The notes below the pieces were generated by a model. The model did no database searches. It was given only the letters and a program-made list of their open reading frames with translations, and had not been told where the DNA came from. The position numbers and the translations under genes are program-made. 64,000 bases of DNA from Gordius sp. MW1 (lineage: Eukaryota; Nematomorpha; Gordioida; Gordea; Gordiidae), in assembly GCA_964036665.1 (NCBI GenBank), contig OZ038528.1, forward strand, positions 25,469,245 through 25,533,244, in the 5' to 3' direction. This document shows, piece by piece, positions 49,076 to 61,680 of this stretch. How positions within the stretch are numbered: position 1 is the first letter of the stretch; each line of letters opens with the position of its first letter.

Positions 49076-50313
49076 GGGGAGACCGGGGCTATACGTGTCT
49101 CGGGGCTATACATATCTTCTCGATTAATTTTGGTGTTATTAATTTTTACCCAGTCAAATTTATATACAAAATGTACTTTATAAAGGCGCATTCCAGACAT
49201 AAAAATTTGTGAGGAAAATTTTATAGGGAAAAAGTTAGAGAGAAAATAAGGGGTTTTGGGGCTAAAAGCTCTATTTTTAATTTATACTTTTCGTTAATAA
49301 CTTTTTAACTATCAGTTTTTTAGAACCCAAATAAGTTTTAGGTGAAAGAGTGTGAATTTTTGTATAATATATTGCTAGGAATTAACAGTTTAGTTGTAAA
49401 TAACTCTGTCATAACAACACCCAAAGAAATATTTTAACCATGGGGCTATTGAGACCGGGGCTATAATTACCCTTTTATTCATTCATATATTCAAAAAAGT
49501 GCAATTTTATAAGTGCAAAACAAATCATGGGCATTATTAAGATAAAAATGGGTTAGGCAGGGGGGCAGCTGCCCCCCCCTCCCAATTTATAAGTTCTATA
49601 TATTTAAAGAATTATGGTTGATTTTTCAAAATCCTCATTCCACACACACATATTAAATCATATCTGGACTTTCCCCCCCCCCCCCCACATTTTATTTAAT
49701 TTCTGCCTTTGCCCATGAAAAGAAAAATCAAGTTTATTAAGCAAAGAAACAAAAAATTAGTTAGGGGATATAGCCAAACAAACTTTGCCTCTCCCTCTAT
49801 AGAAAACATACGAAAAAACCAAAGTTGCTGAAAAAATAATAAAAAATAAGATTATTGCAGTGGATGCAAATACTATAAATTTAACATCAGCATGAAGATT
49901 GATTTACATGCAAAAATTTCTCAATGTGAGCCCATCGATTTTGTTGGAATCATGATATTTTTATGTGTAAAATATATGTTAATCATAAAAAAACAAAGTA
50001 TACAATAAGTATATGTAATATTTTTGCTATTTCATAGTTGTTTCAACGTTAATTGAATGTTTTCATAAATAAAGTAACAAAAAACTACTAAGGGTATGAT
50101 AGCCCCGGGCATTTTTTTGATTTCAAGAAAATGTGTTTTTTTCAAACCTCTCTGGAATTAAAAATATGGATTGTTAGAGCGTGAAAAAATTTATTTTCTA
50201 ACATAGAATTTATGACTAAAAACATTTTTATTAAAAAATTTCTTTAAAATAGTTTAAATATTTTTGTCTAGGGCGCTTTAATTTTTTATGGCTACGATAG
50301 CCCCGGTCTCCCC
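49076..50313. mobile_element. 1238-bp TIR element (GGGGAGACCGGGGCTAT ends) with TA duplication
   Basis: Perfect 17-bp terminal inverted repeats GGGGAGACCGGGGCTAT. The TA at 49074-49075 is repeated at 50314-50315, and the undamaged target at 11041-11070 carries a single copy. Further GGGGCTAT or ATAGCCCC motifs occur inside (near 49110, 49440, 49455, 50100), as subterminal binding repeats would. No transposase frame is visible, so it is non-autonomous. The TA target fits the Tc1/mariner superfamily or another TA-specific group. Confidence 0.85.
49526..49717. repeat. GGGCGTAGCC-type MITE nested inside the 49076-50313 element
   Basis: CATGGGCATTATTAAG at the left, CTTTGCCCATG at the right, with the family GGGGGGCAGCTGCCCCCC block and a C-run near the right end. 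The termini are diverged. It is the third level of nesting here. Confidence 0.55.
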
Positions 50314-50885
50314 TATGTACATTATATTAAATATTCGTTTTACGCTTCGCAATAAAACGATATTTTATATAATTATCTGGTTGATTTAAGGACTCGAAAA
50401 TGTTTGTGAATATCCGATATTGTACTATTAGGCGATTTGTCAATAAACGATGTTTTTGTTAGTGTAATCGTTTAAAAAAAAACAAAATGGCGGTTAACTT
50501 CGCGATTAAGATTTTCGTGATAATCCGATTTGCGATTAAGAAGTTTCGACTGTATGTAAGCAATTTTAGCTCAAAAGAAGCCTCCAGGTCTTTTTTACTA
50601 CTAAACACCTTTTTGAAGTTGATCTGCTACATAACTTATGTGTACGGATTTGATTAACTATAAACTTAGTGCATTTCTAATAAAATAGAATAAGTACGTT
50701 AACGTCTCTCTTTACGATTTAAATAGTATTCAATAAATAAAAATTTTAACATGATAAAAAGCACAATTCACTATCCTTACATTGATAAATAGTATAAGAG
50801 GCAAGAAATGGTATGTTAGAAATATTTATTGCGCATAATAAATATTTGTAAACGCATTATTCGTTCATTTTGGATTTGATCATGG

Positions 50886-53800
50886 TTATCGTTTACTAAT
50901 ATACAGATAATATATCCAATAAAAAATATTAAATAGCATAAAACTAATGGGGAATATTAGTCTCGAATATTTATCTATAGTATTAACATCTTTAATAACC
51001 GGGATGAATTCCTTTAATCGTTTAGCCTTTTGTCTAAACTGTCTTATGATTACTTTACCTTTGTGATCAGTATTGTTTTGCTTCTTTTTTTGAGTCCTTG
51101 TCATGTCAACGTATGAAGTCGAACGATGTTTTTGAAGGGAATTGGATTGAGGGTTAATGGCAGCATTTAGAGTTGAGTGTGCTTTTAAATTGCTCCAACT
51201 TTTGGACATTTTAATTGACGGAGTATAATTATTTGATTCGCTTTCATCTCTACAGTCCTCATTGAGGTCTTCTATAATAGATGTTTCCATATCATTCATC
51301 TGATCTTGACTAGAAATCCTCTTCCCGTATCTCGGCTCTTTAGTTTTAGGGGAAAATGGTGACAATACATTTTTTAACGTCATACTCCTGTCTCGCTTTT
51401 TACCAGTTGTGGGTGAATATGTGTTAATGGATTCCACAAACTTTTCAGTTCCCCTCACTATCATAGGCATCGGTTTGAGGTGAAAAACGTAAGAAGTTCG
51501 GTAATTTTTTGGCAAGCCTTTATTGAACGATTTTTTTCTCGTGTTATTCATGTCCGCATTGTAAATACTGATAGAGGGGTTTGCCCTAGTTTCTAACGTA
51601 CTCGACTTATTTGAATTAAGCTCCGTTATTGTGTTTTCATTTTGAGACGTATTTTCTAAATCGTCATTATTGTTACCTACTATTTTCTGAATACTTTTAG
51701 AGTAACCGGCTAGACTTTTTTTCAAAAAACGATTTCTCAATTGAGCTATAGGAGAAGATAAGTCACTAGATCCAAGGGTATTCTCATTATCGGACGGGGC
51801 GGAATTGGATGAGGAATCTTCCAGACTTTCTTGTAAGCTTAAATGTCTTCCACTACCAACCTTCCCTTCTACACTAGTTAGAGAGGAAGGCTGCAAAGAT
51901 AGAAATCGATCTCGATTGACATTCCCACTTTGTTGAGGTGATATTAAACTTGATGAAGCTGAGAGAGGCGACAATGACAACTTTTCGTCGTGTGGCCTTA
52001 GAACTTGCCTTTCATTCTAAAAGATATTTGAAAAAAAAATTTAGAATAAAAGACTGATTGGGATAAATATATGTAAGTTTTTCAGGCCAGAAGCATTACC
52101 GATTTCATTTCAATTAAATTCTTAATATCCTATGATTTAGTTTTAGAGATTTTTTAGTAACCATCACTAAACAAATACTTCATATGTATTAAAGAATAAT
52201 GATGCTTGTTAAATGTCTTAATGTGGGTTAGTTGTATGCATGTTTCCTTTACATGCCTAGTGGTGCAACAAATTTCATTTACCCCTATCAAAATCCTTTA
52301 GTGTCTATATATTCAAAAAAACTAAATCGAAAAGTCGTTTTCAAACACAGTATACAATAATTTGCTGAAACGTTTCAAAATACATTGACCCAACTACTTA
52401 TTGTTAATAAATGATTATTAAAATTTTGAAAAAGGATCATAATGTTTAGCTTACATCACGGGCATTTCCTGATCTTTGATTAAATATGCGATCGGATTTG
52501 TGTTGTCGAAGAGGGTGGAATTCGTGAGAATCTGAAGCAAGTATGGAAGCTCTGCTTTTGGACCCTATAGTAGAGTATTTGGTCTGGGGCGAGTTATAGT
52601 TCATTATCTCTACCCCTTCTCTCAATATCTCTTTATCTTGAGTATTTCGATATGGGGAAGAATGACCCGTCATATTCTTCTTGGACTTTCGTTTGACTTT
52701 GTTGCCCCAGTAGGTGTAATTAACTGCGGCATATTCCAGCAAAGCAGCGAACACGAACATGAAACATATGACCAAATAAATGTCTATCGCCTTAACGTAC
52801 GATATCCTAGGCAAAGTCGATCTAACCCCGCTACTAATTGTTGTCATCGTTAAAACGGTGGTTATCCCTTAGTAATGAGAACATCAAATATATTTTTCTA
52901 AAATTATAACGATAAAATTAAAAATTAACAAAGTTCTACGAAATATAAAAGATTTTTATCAAAGTTGAGATTACAAATTTTTTAAAGGTCTCGTTTTATC
53001 CATATTAGTGTTGTAAAAACGGCTGGTTTTGTTTGGTCGACCTTTGTTTTTAGTCGACTAAACATAAACAGACCAAAGCTTTGACCAAAAAATCTTTGCT
53101 CTATTTATGCGACTAAGAAAAACAGTCCAAAAAACTTTTAATTCGTTTATGTTTAATCGACTTAAACCAAAAGTCGACCAAACAAAACCCAGCCGTTTTT
53201 ACAACACTAATCCATATGTTTCAAACTATTGACATCTTATTTAATATTTTAATTTTTTTTTATAATTTTAATAAATAGAATTTGAGAATTATTAACCTAG
53301 GGCTACTCTGGCAGATGTTGCTTCGTGGTTGATCCAAAATGAAACCCAAGAGAGCAAAACTATGAGGAGAGATGGCATGTACGTTTGAAATATGAAATAA
53401 CCAACATTGCGTTTCAACAAAAAACTCAGAGACAATCTTTGATAAACTCCTAATTTAAATAAAAATTAACAATCAAATATACAAATTTTATGTAAAAAAT
53501 ATAATTTAGAAAATTGAATATATATTTACATAGATTAAAGACAAAGATTTTTATTACATCAATGACCTGCTCTAAGTCCTTTTTTAAATATAATTATGGA
53601 CACGATCACGAGAGACATTCACAAGCCATCGTCATGGTTTATGCTATGTGCCGATGATATAGTACTATGCGAAGCGACAAAGGAGAAAGTATTCGAAGAA
53701 GCCGAATAATGGTCAAAGCCCTTAACTGAAGATGGTTTGAAGGTCAACGATCGAAAAAAACGGTAATATCGAGATGAACAGTAAGATCGCAGGATGAACA

Positions 53801-56800
53801 TCTAAAGTACCCAAAAGTAGACAGGTTTACATACCTCGGCTCGATGCTACATCAAGAGGGAGGTTGCGCAACAGAAGTCAATGCCCGCATTCAAAAAAGG
53901 ATGGCTTAAATGACGAAGTATATCCGGTGTGATGTGCGACATGAAAATGCCAATATGGTTGAAGAGCAAAGCTTATTACTCCACCGTAAGACCAATGTTA
54001 TGCTATGGAAATGAAACATGGACATTAAACACCAGGGAAGAAAAGCTATTATAAGCCACGGGGATGAAGGATACTTTGGCGCTTTAGGTATATTACCTCA
54101 TGACAAAAATAGGTATTCAACATATGAGAGGCTTGATTCACGAAAATCGGCTCAAGTGGTAATTGGGCATACACTATGAAGGGAGACGAATGATGTAAAT
54201 CGTAAAGTTTACGGCATGGAGGTACTGGAGAAAATAGGAAGAGGACGTCGAGTGGAAAGGGCAAGTGGACAAAGTTACAACTATGAAAATTAATCAAGAC
54301 ATAACCCTTACCCTATAAAAATGGAAGAAACTAATCAAACCAGACCCCATGACTGTAGGGCTAAATATTTAAGTTTATTCATTAAAAAAGTCCAACTATT
54401 TAAATCAGTTAATTAAAAAGTTAAAATAAGCAAATAAAAACAAAATTAAATTAATAATAATATTTTGAAGTATTTTAATTACCAGTTGGTAATGATTCTA
54501 TAGTTGTGACAATTCGGTACTCCATAATAGTAACTTGAGGCAATGATATATCCTTTATTCCGGTTACCGCCTCCTTACCACCCTTCCAATACATAATGAC
54601 ATCAGCTGTCGTATAACCATCTGATCATTATTTTGCAAATATTATATAATTTAAATATTAAACCTTTTAAAAATATAAATTTTATTTAATTTTTATTTTA
54701 AATATAACTTTCATATGACTAAAACAAAAAAGGACGTGTGTGAAATTCTTTCATAAATAAATAGTATTATACATAGATATACGCTTTAAAAATTTTAATT
54801 TGAAAAACTTGCAATAGGCAAGCACTTATAAGGTTAAATTAATTAAAATAAAGTAAAATTAAAAGTTCAAAGGCAAATTCACTTATAAATGGACAAATTA
54901 TAAAAACACATTAAAACCAATAACCTTTTAAAGATGCTTCATATTAAAAGTGTTTTTAATTTGCATATAATTAACTTTATTTACATTCAGCTTTGTAAAT
55001 TTAAAATTATGCTTATTAAAATTTATATCGCTTTTTACAATTTGGCAAATAAAATTAATTATGCTATTTCTAAGTTGTCCTACAAATAAAATCCCAAATG
55101 TATAATAAATTAGATTCTCGATTTCTCGAACATTCCAAGAAAATTGCACTTTTTTTTTGTGATTTATGATTAAAACATAGTCTTATACTGTATTATTGAA
55201 TATAAAATTGTATAATTAAACCAAAAAAAGACATAATTCATGTTATTTTCCTCTAAATAAATACTAACTTTAAAAATTATTGTATGAGATTGTAAGAGGG
55301 GTTTATATAATACTTACAACTTTCAATTTCTACTGTACAATTTTGTTCATCTAAAGGATAATTTTTCAGGTTCATCATGCATGCCAATGTAGTCGTAAAT
55401 CTTATGAAAAAAAGTTAGAAGTTATTATTTATACACGATAAATTTACAATTTAAAAGAGTAAATCAAGCGCGATACTATAACCATAGACTAGACTAGATA
55501 GACTTCTCATCAACTTTAAATAAGTTTTCCGCCATTTTGATATGTGCACAAATATGGCAAGGGCTTATAGATTATAGCAAACGTAATGGAAAAAATATAG
55601 AACTAGTTTAACATTTAATCAGCATTTTAAAATATGTATCATTTAAAAAATTCATAAGAATAAAAAAGTAGTGACGTTCGAGCAATTTTTGGGCCATCTG
55701 AATTTTATAAAATATTTATAACATTCTTTTTTATTTATTAACTAATGACGGAGGTAAATTCTTTTCTGTTTTAACTATGAGTACACTGCAGAAATACACG
55801 GGAGATATTAAAATAAAAAATGGTGGATTTAATGGTATACAATTTTGCCATAGGAAACATATTATGACATGGCACAATGTGCGCATTTCAAAATGGCGAA
55901 AATTGGTACATGTATTTAAAGTTAATGAGCACTCCATCTATGTGTATATAACAATTTTGTAAGCTATTAATATAATAAAATATCTCATTATAAGGCTAGG
56001 GGAATCTAATTTTTTTAAAATGTATTAAATAAATGAATGGTAATTTAACCTCATGCCATATGCAAGGGAGCCATCGCCGTACAGCCAAACCATTTTATTT
56101 TTTTCGGTGACCTCGTGGAGAAAAGAGTTTTTGTCATTCGCGATGAAAGTATCAGGTACCCATATCAAATCTGATATTGCACCTGGGAGAGCAATTTTAT
56201 CAAACTTAGAACCACCCCAACTTAATCTTTCATCTTTCCAATATTGATTGAAAAACATCGTAAGAGTATAATCCTAAAAATTAATTAATAAATAACTATA
56301 AATTAGTGTTGTAAAACGGCTGGGGTCCCAACTAAAACTAACGCTTAACTCGGGTCTGTTTTTCATGTTTCGACTAAGAAGAGAAATCGACTAAGAAAAT
56401 CAGACCAAAAAACCTTTTATTTTTTATGTTTAGTAGACTAATCCAAAAGTCGACCCAGCCGTTTTCACACCAACACTATGAATTTATAACTTTTTTTATG
56501 ATAAGTAATGTAAAAAACGATAATTTTTACCTCGATTTTATGATATTAAAAGCGAAAGACGTTGTTAAAAATAGAGGAAAAATTAATTATTATTTAATAT
56601 TCAGAATGTGTAAATAAAACAAATATTATTATTCATGTGTGTAAAAAATTTTATGGTATTTTTTTATGATAGTATAATGCAATATGGAGATACCATGTTG
56701 ACTTCAGACATGCTATTGAGATTAGAAATGGTTAGCGATATACCAACGTAAACTGGGGACCCTAAAAAATATAGTGTTTAAGTTTTATAACATTAAAAGT

Positions 56801-58340
56801 AAAAGCAAATCATTTAAAACGAAAATGCAATTTTATTATTTTAACTTACATTACGAAATAAGTTGACGATTTACTTACGGTTTTTACATAAATGAACATA
56901 ATTTACAAAGTTATTTAAAATTTGCCCACTATTTTTTGAAAGGTCAATATAATAATTAACAATAAAAAAGTAAAACTACTAATATTGAATCAATTGCGAA
57001 ATCTTTAAAAAAATTAAAAATTTATTATGAAATAAGTATAAAAAGTATGTGAAGTTAAGTATATTTAAAAAGTTTAGATATTAGTCTTACAGACTATACA
57101 TAATTTAAACAACCTAGATTTATTAAAATAGCTGTACATTTATTTTTAAATTATATTTTAACTTTTTAATAACTATATATAAATATTATTTTATTTATAG
57201 TTCAATAAAAGGCAAATAATATTTTTATATAACTACTATGAAAAATACGACAATATTATATTTATGATTATTGTAAATCCTTATTAAAATTAATGTTTTA
57301 TAAATATTAATTTTTTCAAATAATGTTTATATAAATATATCTTAAAATTAAAAGCGATGGATTTTATAGATTTAAATTTAAGTTGAAATTTATGAATAAA
57401 ACTAAAACTCTTTATCTGATTACAAATTTAAATCGATATAAGTGTTATATTTTTCTAATAAATATTATATTCCCAATTGACCAATTATAAAAAGTTTTGC
57501 CTTTTTACATTGTTTATAATTCATATAATTATTTTAAATATAATAATACTGTTTAAAAACGAAGAAATATATGAAAGAACACAACTTTATAATGGTCACG
57601 TAATTACTTTGTAGTATAATATTAATGAATCTAATGATCTCTATCACATAGTTATCTTAGAGTTTAAATTATTTATAACTAACATTACCTTTTTTGTAAT
57701 CTAATATCAACTTATAAATATATATACTAAAAATTACCTCTTAATTAAGCTTTTTTAAATTAATTAAAATTTAAAAAGATTAAAAAAGCCTATAAATGAA
57801 TTTTCATTAGATTTAATTAATTAAATATTATTTTTTTATACATTTTATATTACAAAAATTGTCATTAAAATCTAATCAAAAAATTAAAAAAAAACTAAAA
57901 TAGTTTAAAAATTTTAATTTCTTACCTCCAAAATTAGGTCTTAATCTAACGTCGTACGATTTTAAAATTCTATGAATATTCTTAGATGCAGTGTCGAAAC
58001 TAGCTGGATTATTTAGGGTATTTTGTGAGCTCGAATTTTTCATTTTTTCATCTAACCCGTTTAATTTTTTGGGGATATTCATAAATTTCAGTTTTTTATT
58101 GCGTTTTAAAACAGTATTTTTAGTTGTGGCTTGCAATATTTTTTTGTAATCATAAGTTATATTCTTCATTTGTGAAGTCATTTCACTATTCTTCATATAA
58201 AAATAAGGTGTGGTTTCATTATATTTTTCAATATTGCTTTCGGATGTCAATTGATTTCGCACAAATTGAGGTATAATCATAATTATGATGAATATCATTT
58301 CAAAATTAAGGAATATAGTTTTGAAGTGGATTTTTATCAT
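50886..58340 (-). CDS. gab-1: GABA-A receptor beta-type subunit (GAB-1/LCCH3-like), 874 aa
   Basis: Eight exons: 57926-58340, 56694-56761, 56050-56273, 55318-55400, 54483-54620, 53297-53449, 52455-52867 and 50886-52016. They make an in-phase 2625-nt CDS. A signal-type N-terminus is followed by a long pre-domain, then [20 protein letters not shown] and the DYTLTMFF start of the next exon. The Cys-loop is Cys243-x13-Cys257 (ending in PLDEQNC). M1 contains [11 protein letters not shown]. The M1-M2 linker and M2 read [16 protein letters not shown], the anion-channel beta-subunit pattern, with M3 after [12 protein letters not shown] and M4 at about 850-870. Expected role: a subunit of a GABA-gated chloride channel at synapses. 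The M3-M4 cytoplasmic loop is about 435 residues, far longer than usual. Introns contain a hAT MITE, an RTE fragment and other repeats. The start could also be the second Met (MIFIII). Confidence 0.9.
53006..53209. mobile_element. hAT-like MITE with perfect 8-bp target duplication
   Basis: A 204-bp element starting TAGTGTTGTAAAAACGGC and ending GCCGTTTTTACAACACTA, flanked by ATCCATAT at 52998-53005 and 53210-53217 (8 of 8). The ends obey the hAT YARNG rule. The inner sequence is itself largely self-complementary around GTCGAC sites. It is the best-preserved copy of its family in the window and lies in a GABA-receptor intron. Confidence 0.88.
53590..54370 (+). pseudogene. Non-LTR (RTE-type) reverse transcriptase fragment
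   Basis: The plus strand encodes, in broken frames, the RT catalytic block (LCADDIVL near 53650), then [12 protein letters not shown] and the 3' portion shared with 8762-9170 (LLHRKT.., [26 protein letters not shown]). It lies antisense in the intron between GABA-receptor exons 5 and 6. 5'-truncated and dead. Confidence 0.72.
55482..55944. mobile_element. GACTRGATAGA inverted-repeat element
   Basis: CATAGACTAGACTAGATAG at the left and GAGCACTCCATCTATG at the right, with inverted TTTTCCGCCATTTT / AAAATGGCGAAAA blocks just inside. In the intron between GABA-receptor exons 3 and 4. Confidence 0.65.
56304..56478. repeat. TAGTGTTGTAAAACGG hAT-like MITE
   Basis: TAGTGTTGTAAAACGGCTGGG to CAGCCGTTTTCACACCAACACTA-like right end, with GTCGAC-type internal repeats. 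In the intron between GABA-receptor exons 2 and 3. Confidence 0.65.
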
Positions 58341-60315
58341 GAAAATCTTTGTTTTAGAATTTTAAATAGGAATTATTTCGTAGATACCTACTTGATTTTA
58401 TGACACCATTTAAAAAGCGATCCAAATGTTTCAACAGTAATATGAGAATATGAGATATTGGAAACAATCGATATCAAACTTTATTCTATTGATTGGAAAT
58501 GATCATAAGTTAAAAATCAAATGCGATTTAAAGGAAAAGAGCTAGTTAATAATTTGCCTCTTTTACACAGAAGGTGACACTTATAATTGGATTAGTTTTT
58601 CCTTGTAAGCCAAGTATTTTCTTTTACTTTTATATTCATATTTTTTCGTCCGATCAAATTTTTTTCATTTTAATTTTGAAAATTTAATATAATATTTATC
58701 GATTTTATAAATAAAAATCTGATTGTGAATAAACAAATGTATTATTATACTTTCAATCATCTATTGTCCAATAATTTAATTTTACCAGTTTAAGACCAAT
58801 ATAATATCTAAAAAATAAAGAAACCTAGGATAATATTTTTAATAAACTTTTCATTCGCCTATAGGTTTTAACAATTACCTCAAGTTGATTTCTAGATTAT
58901 TTATGAATTCTAAATTAAACTTTGCCAAACTTTAATGTTTTTCGACAATACATAGGTAAAACCTAGAAAAAATACTATAAATTTTCAAGATTTTTTTAAA
59001 TTGTGTACGCCGTATGAGTGCAAAAAAATATTTAGGTTAATAATCTTGACAATAATATAATGTATGATAATTTATTCAGCTTAATAGTAGTAACAAGATT
59101 AAGATGTTAACTTATCCATTTTGCAGATTATGTTGGAATTCAAGAATATTAATCGATTCAACAAACCCTTTGCTTTGACATAAATAAAAATTAACAATTA
59201 TAATTATATGTATATTATTGGTTTTTACCAATATATTGTTTTCAAAATCGATAATTGATTCATTTTTCGCCACCTATTATTAATTGGTTTTTGATAAAAG
59301 ATGTTAATTTAATTAAAAATATAAATATTATACCAGGGAATTCTCTAGAGAAAGAAGCGCCCATTAGATAAAACCTGCTTATTACACAATTATAATTCTT
59401 AAAGAAATTTCTATAATGTTTCTAAACAAAATAAAATAATAATTAAAATTTCAGTTTTTTTAGTAAGAACTTCAATTAATTTGAAATAGATTTGTGTAAA
59501 AAACATTTCATTAATATTAATCGAATTTTATTCTTGCTAATCATGTTTTATGCATAGACTGGATAGATTGCTCATCAACGTTAAATAAGTGTATAAAGCT
59601 TTTCCGCCATTTTAAATTGTGCACGAATAAAAGGACATTTAGATAATTTTAACCGTAATAAAAAAAATACTGAATTAGCTAAACCTTAAAAACGGCATTT
59701 TCAAATATATATCTTTTCACAAATTCATAAAAATAACAATACTGGGATGATGTAATGTTAAAGCAATTTTGTGCCAACTCCATTTTATTAAATAATTATT
59801 TAATAGCACTCTTTTTTATTTCATAACTAATGAGGAAGGTAAATTCACTATTTCTAATTTAACAATGGTGTACAGTACACTGCACTGCAGACGCAGAGAG
59901 ACAGTGGAGATAGGTAAATTCAAAATGGTGATTTTAATGATATACTCATTTTACCATATGAAACATGGGGCATGAGCAGTCTATGTATGTAATCTATGGT
60001 TTTATGTATTATATAAAAACAATCAATTTTTTCCGCGTTAACTCGTAAGAGTAATATTATTTACCTAAATAATAATTTAATCATAAGCTGGACAAATTAT
60101 TTTATCGAATTTAAAGGATTTGGTTAAAGGGCTCTTAGATTTGGTAAAGCAATTTAAAAATACGTAATTATTTCAGAGGATTACTGATTGTTAGCTTATA
60201 ATATTTATTTATTTTGCAAATATTATATATACAAAATTAATCATATATTATTTATTAAAACACCAAAATAGACCAATTAAGCGATAAATGAGTAAAAATT
60301 ATTATTTTTTCTAAA
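58341..60315. other. Intergenic between the GABA-receptor and Spaetzle-like genes
   Basis: About 2 kb of AT-rich DNA. It contains one full GACTRGATAGA inverted-repeat element (59552-59987) and otherwise nothing recognisable. The GABA-receptor promoter should lie at the left and the Spaetzle-like 3'UTR at the right. Confidence 0.5.
59552..59987. mobile_element. GACTRGATAGA inverted-repeat element, best-preserved ends
   Basis: CATAGACTGGATAGATTGC at the left and GCATGAGCAGTCTATG at the right. If the element proper begins at GACTG and ends at CAGTC, it is flanked by TA on both sides, as for TA-targeting elements. No coding capacity. Confidence 0.65.
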
Positions 60316-61680
60316 TTAATTTTGATGACATTTCATTTTGCCGATGCCTCCACAAGGCGCACTTTCGTCATAATTATCATTAGGATCCTGACAAGTGTCG
60401 CATTCATTCATCGGTGGTTTTGGCGGGAAAACGCCACAATCAGATCCTTTGCACCCCTTCTATACCGCCAAAACAATTTAAAAAAATTAATAAATGCACA
60501 AAATTTTAAAAATCTTTGATTTTCGTGGAAAAATAGTTTTTAAATTAAGTTAAAAATCGTATGTTTAATTATTTTAAAATTATTTAAGCTTTCTTAATTT
60601 AATTTTTATGGCCTCTAATTTGTTTTTAAAGAGTACTCTGATTATAAATGGATATATGTTGATTCATGGGCGTAGCCAGGATTGATTTAGGGAGGGTCAA
60701 GATGATAATTTTAAGTAATTTTTAGCTATACTTACATTAAATTTTTAAGAATTTTTGAATTTAGAAGTTTGCCACCCCCTGGCTACCCCCATGTGTGATC
60801 ATTATACGAATTTTTATTTATAAGATAGTAATTAAAGTTTAAAAATAAAATATTTTTTATTTGGATTTGAATTGTCATTTTTACACATGAACAATCGGGG
60901 ACTTCCAGGTCGCTATAATAGTAATTTGAAGGTGGTTGAAATAATAAAACTTTTTCAATCAGGCAAACGCTATCCCTGCAAACTTGCTTTTTAACATTGT
61001 TATTATTGCCTTTCTTTTCACAACTACTGCCAGGTTTACTAAAATGTGAAAAAAATAAATAAAAAGTAAACAAAATAATGATTTGTTGCTCACTTACTTG
61101 CAATTAGTCATAATTATATTTTGCCCAAAAATTCCTGGTATGTTAACGATATATAATTGTTCATCGAATTTGGGATGTTGAATACATTCCACATTAGTTT
61201 TTGACTTTTTACAATTCCCCGATCTTTTATTTCAAATTTAATTTCAAAATTTAATTATTTAAAATGTGTTTATTTACCCCAAACAAGATTTTGACTTTTT
61301 TCCGGGATTTAAAGCGCCAAATGATTTTCTTGAAGCCACAGCCTTCCATGTTCTTTATAAATTCGTAAATTATTATTTCAAATTTTAAATGTTTGGCAAT
61401 ATAATATGAAGTTTGTAATAACAATTTTTTAGACAAGTTTTTAAAATGTTAAATAATTAGTTAAAAAATTAAATTTTAAATAAAGTTACAAACATTTTGT
61501 TAAAATTTACTCTCTGTAATTTTTTGCATCGCAGGGTTTGTAAAAAGATCTGGCTTGTGCTACAGTTTGAGATGGAATTTGAAATAAGCCAATATTTTTA
61601 ATTTCTTGTCCAATAATATATTCCAATTTAAGAAATAGTGAAATAATTGCAAAAAATATCAAATTTATAAGAAGTAACAT
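60316..61680 (-). CDS. Spaetzle-like secreted cystine-knot ligand (197 aa)
   Basis: Four exons: 61511-61680, 61098-61223, 60885-61038 and 60316-60459. They make an in-phase 594-nt CDS. A signal peptide (MLLLINLIFFAIISLFL) is followed by a short Cys-containing region, then a pattern typical of the Spaetzle domain: LYIVN, ten residues to a Cys, CNKPGSSC, a paired Cys region (VCRDSVCLIEKVLLF) and DLEVPDCSC at the end of the knot. In arthropods this family comprises Toll and neurotrophin-like ligands. An extra exon adds a 47-residue Cys/Pro-rich tail (CGVFPPKPP, ECDTCQDP). A similar tail exon occurs in the next gene. The protein is short and lacks an obvious long prodomain. Trunk or PTTH-type knots are alternatives. 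Confidence 0.68.
60665..60793. repeat. GGGCGTAGCC-family MITE in a Spaetzle-like intron
   Basis: CATGGGCGTAGCCAGG to CTGGCTACCCCCATG, 129 bp, body in the reverse family orientation. It lies in the intron between exons 3 and 4. Confidence 0.75.

Larger units (their letters stand above)
48983..50552. mobile_element. TA-flanked CAGTCRAAAC element split by a TIR transposon
   Basis: The left 93 bp (48983-49075) and right 239 bp (50314-50552) together are colinear with the intact copies at 10984-11288 and 24159-24482. The intact copies supply the empty-site sequence (AAAGTATATGTACATT), so the insertion point is known exactly. Confidence 0.8.
41505..50885. other. 9.4-kb intergenic region, transposon-dominated
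   Basis: No gene is supported between the E-protein start and the GABA-receptor stop. It contains hAT-like and GGGCGTAGCC MITEs (41824-44830), a TRIM-like LTR element (46830-48038), two TCTCG-rich blocks (46034-46150 and 48630-48763) and a nested transposon cluster (48983-50552). A (TA)n run is near 44327-44346 and a CT-rich run near 43645-43665. The rest is AT-rich. Confidence 0.6.
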
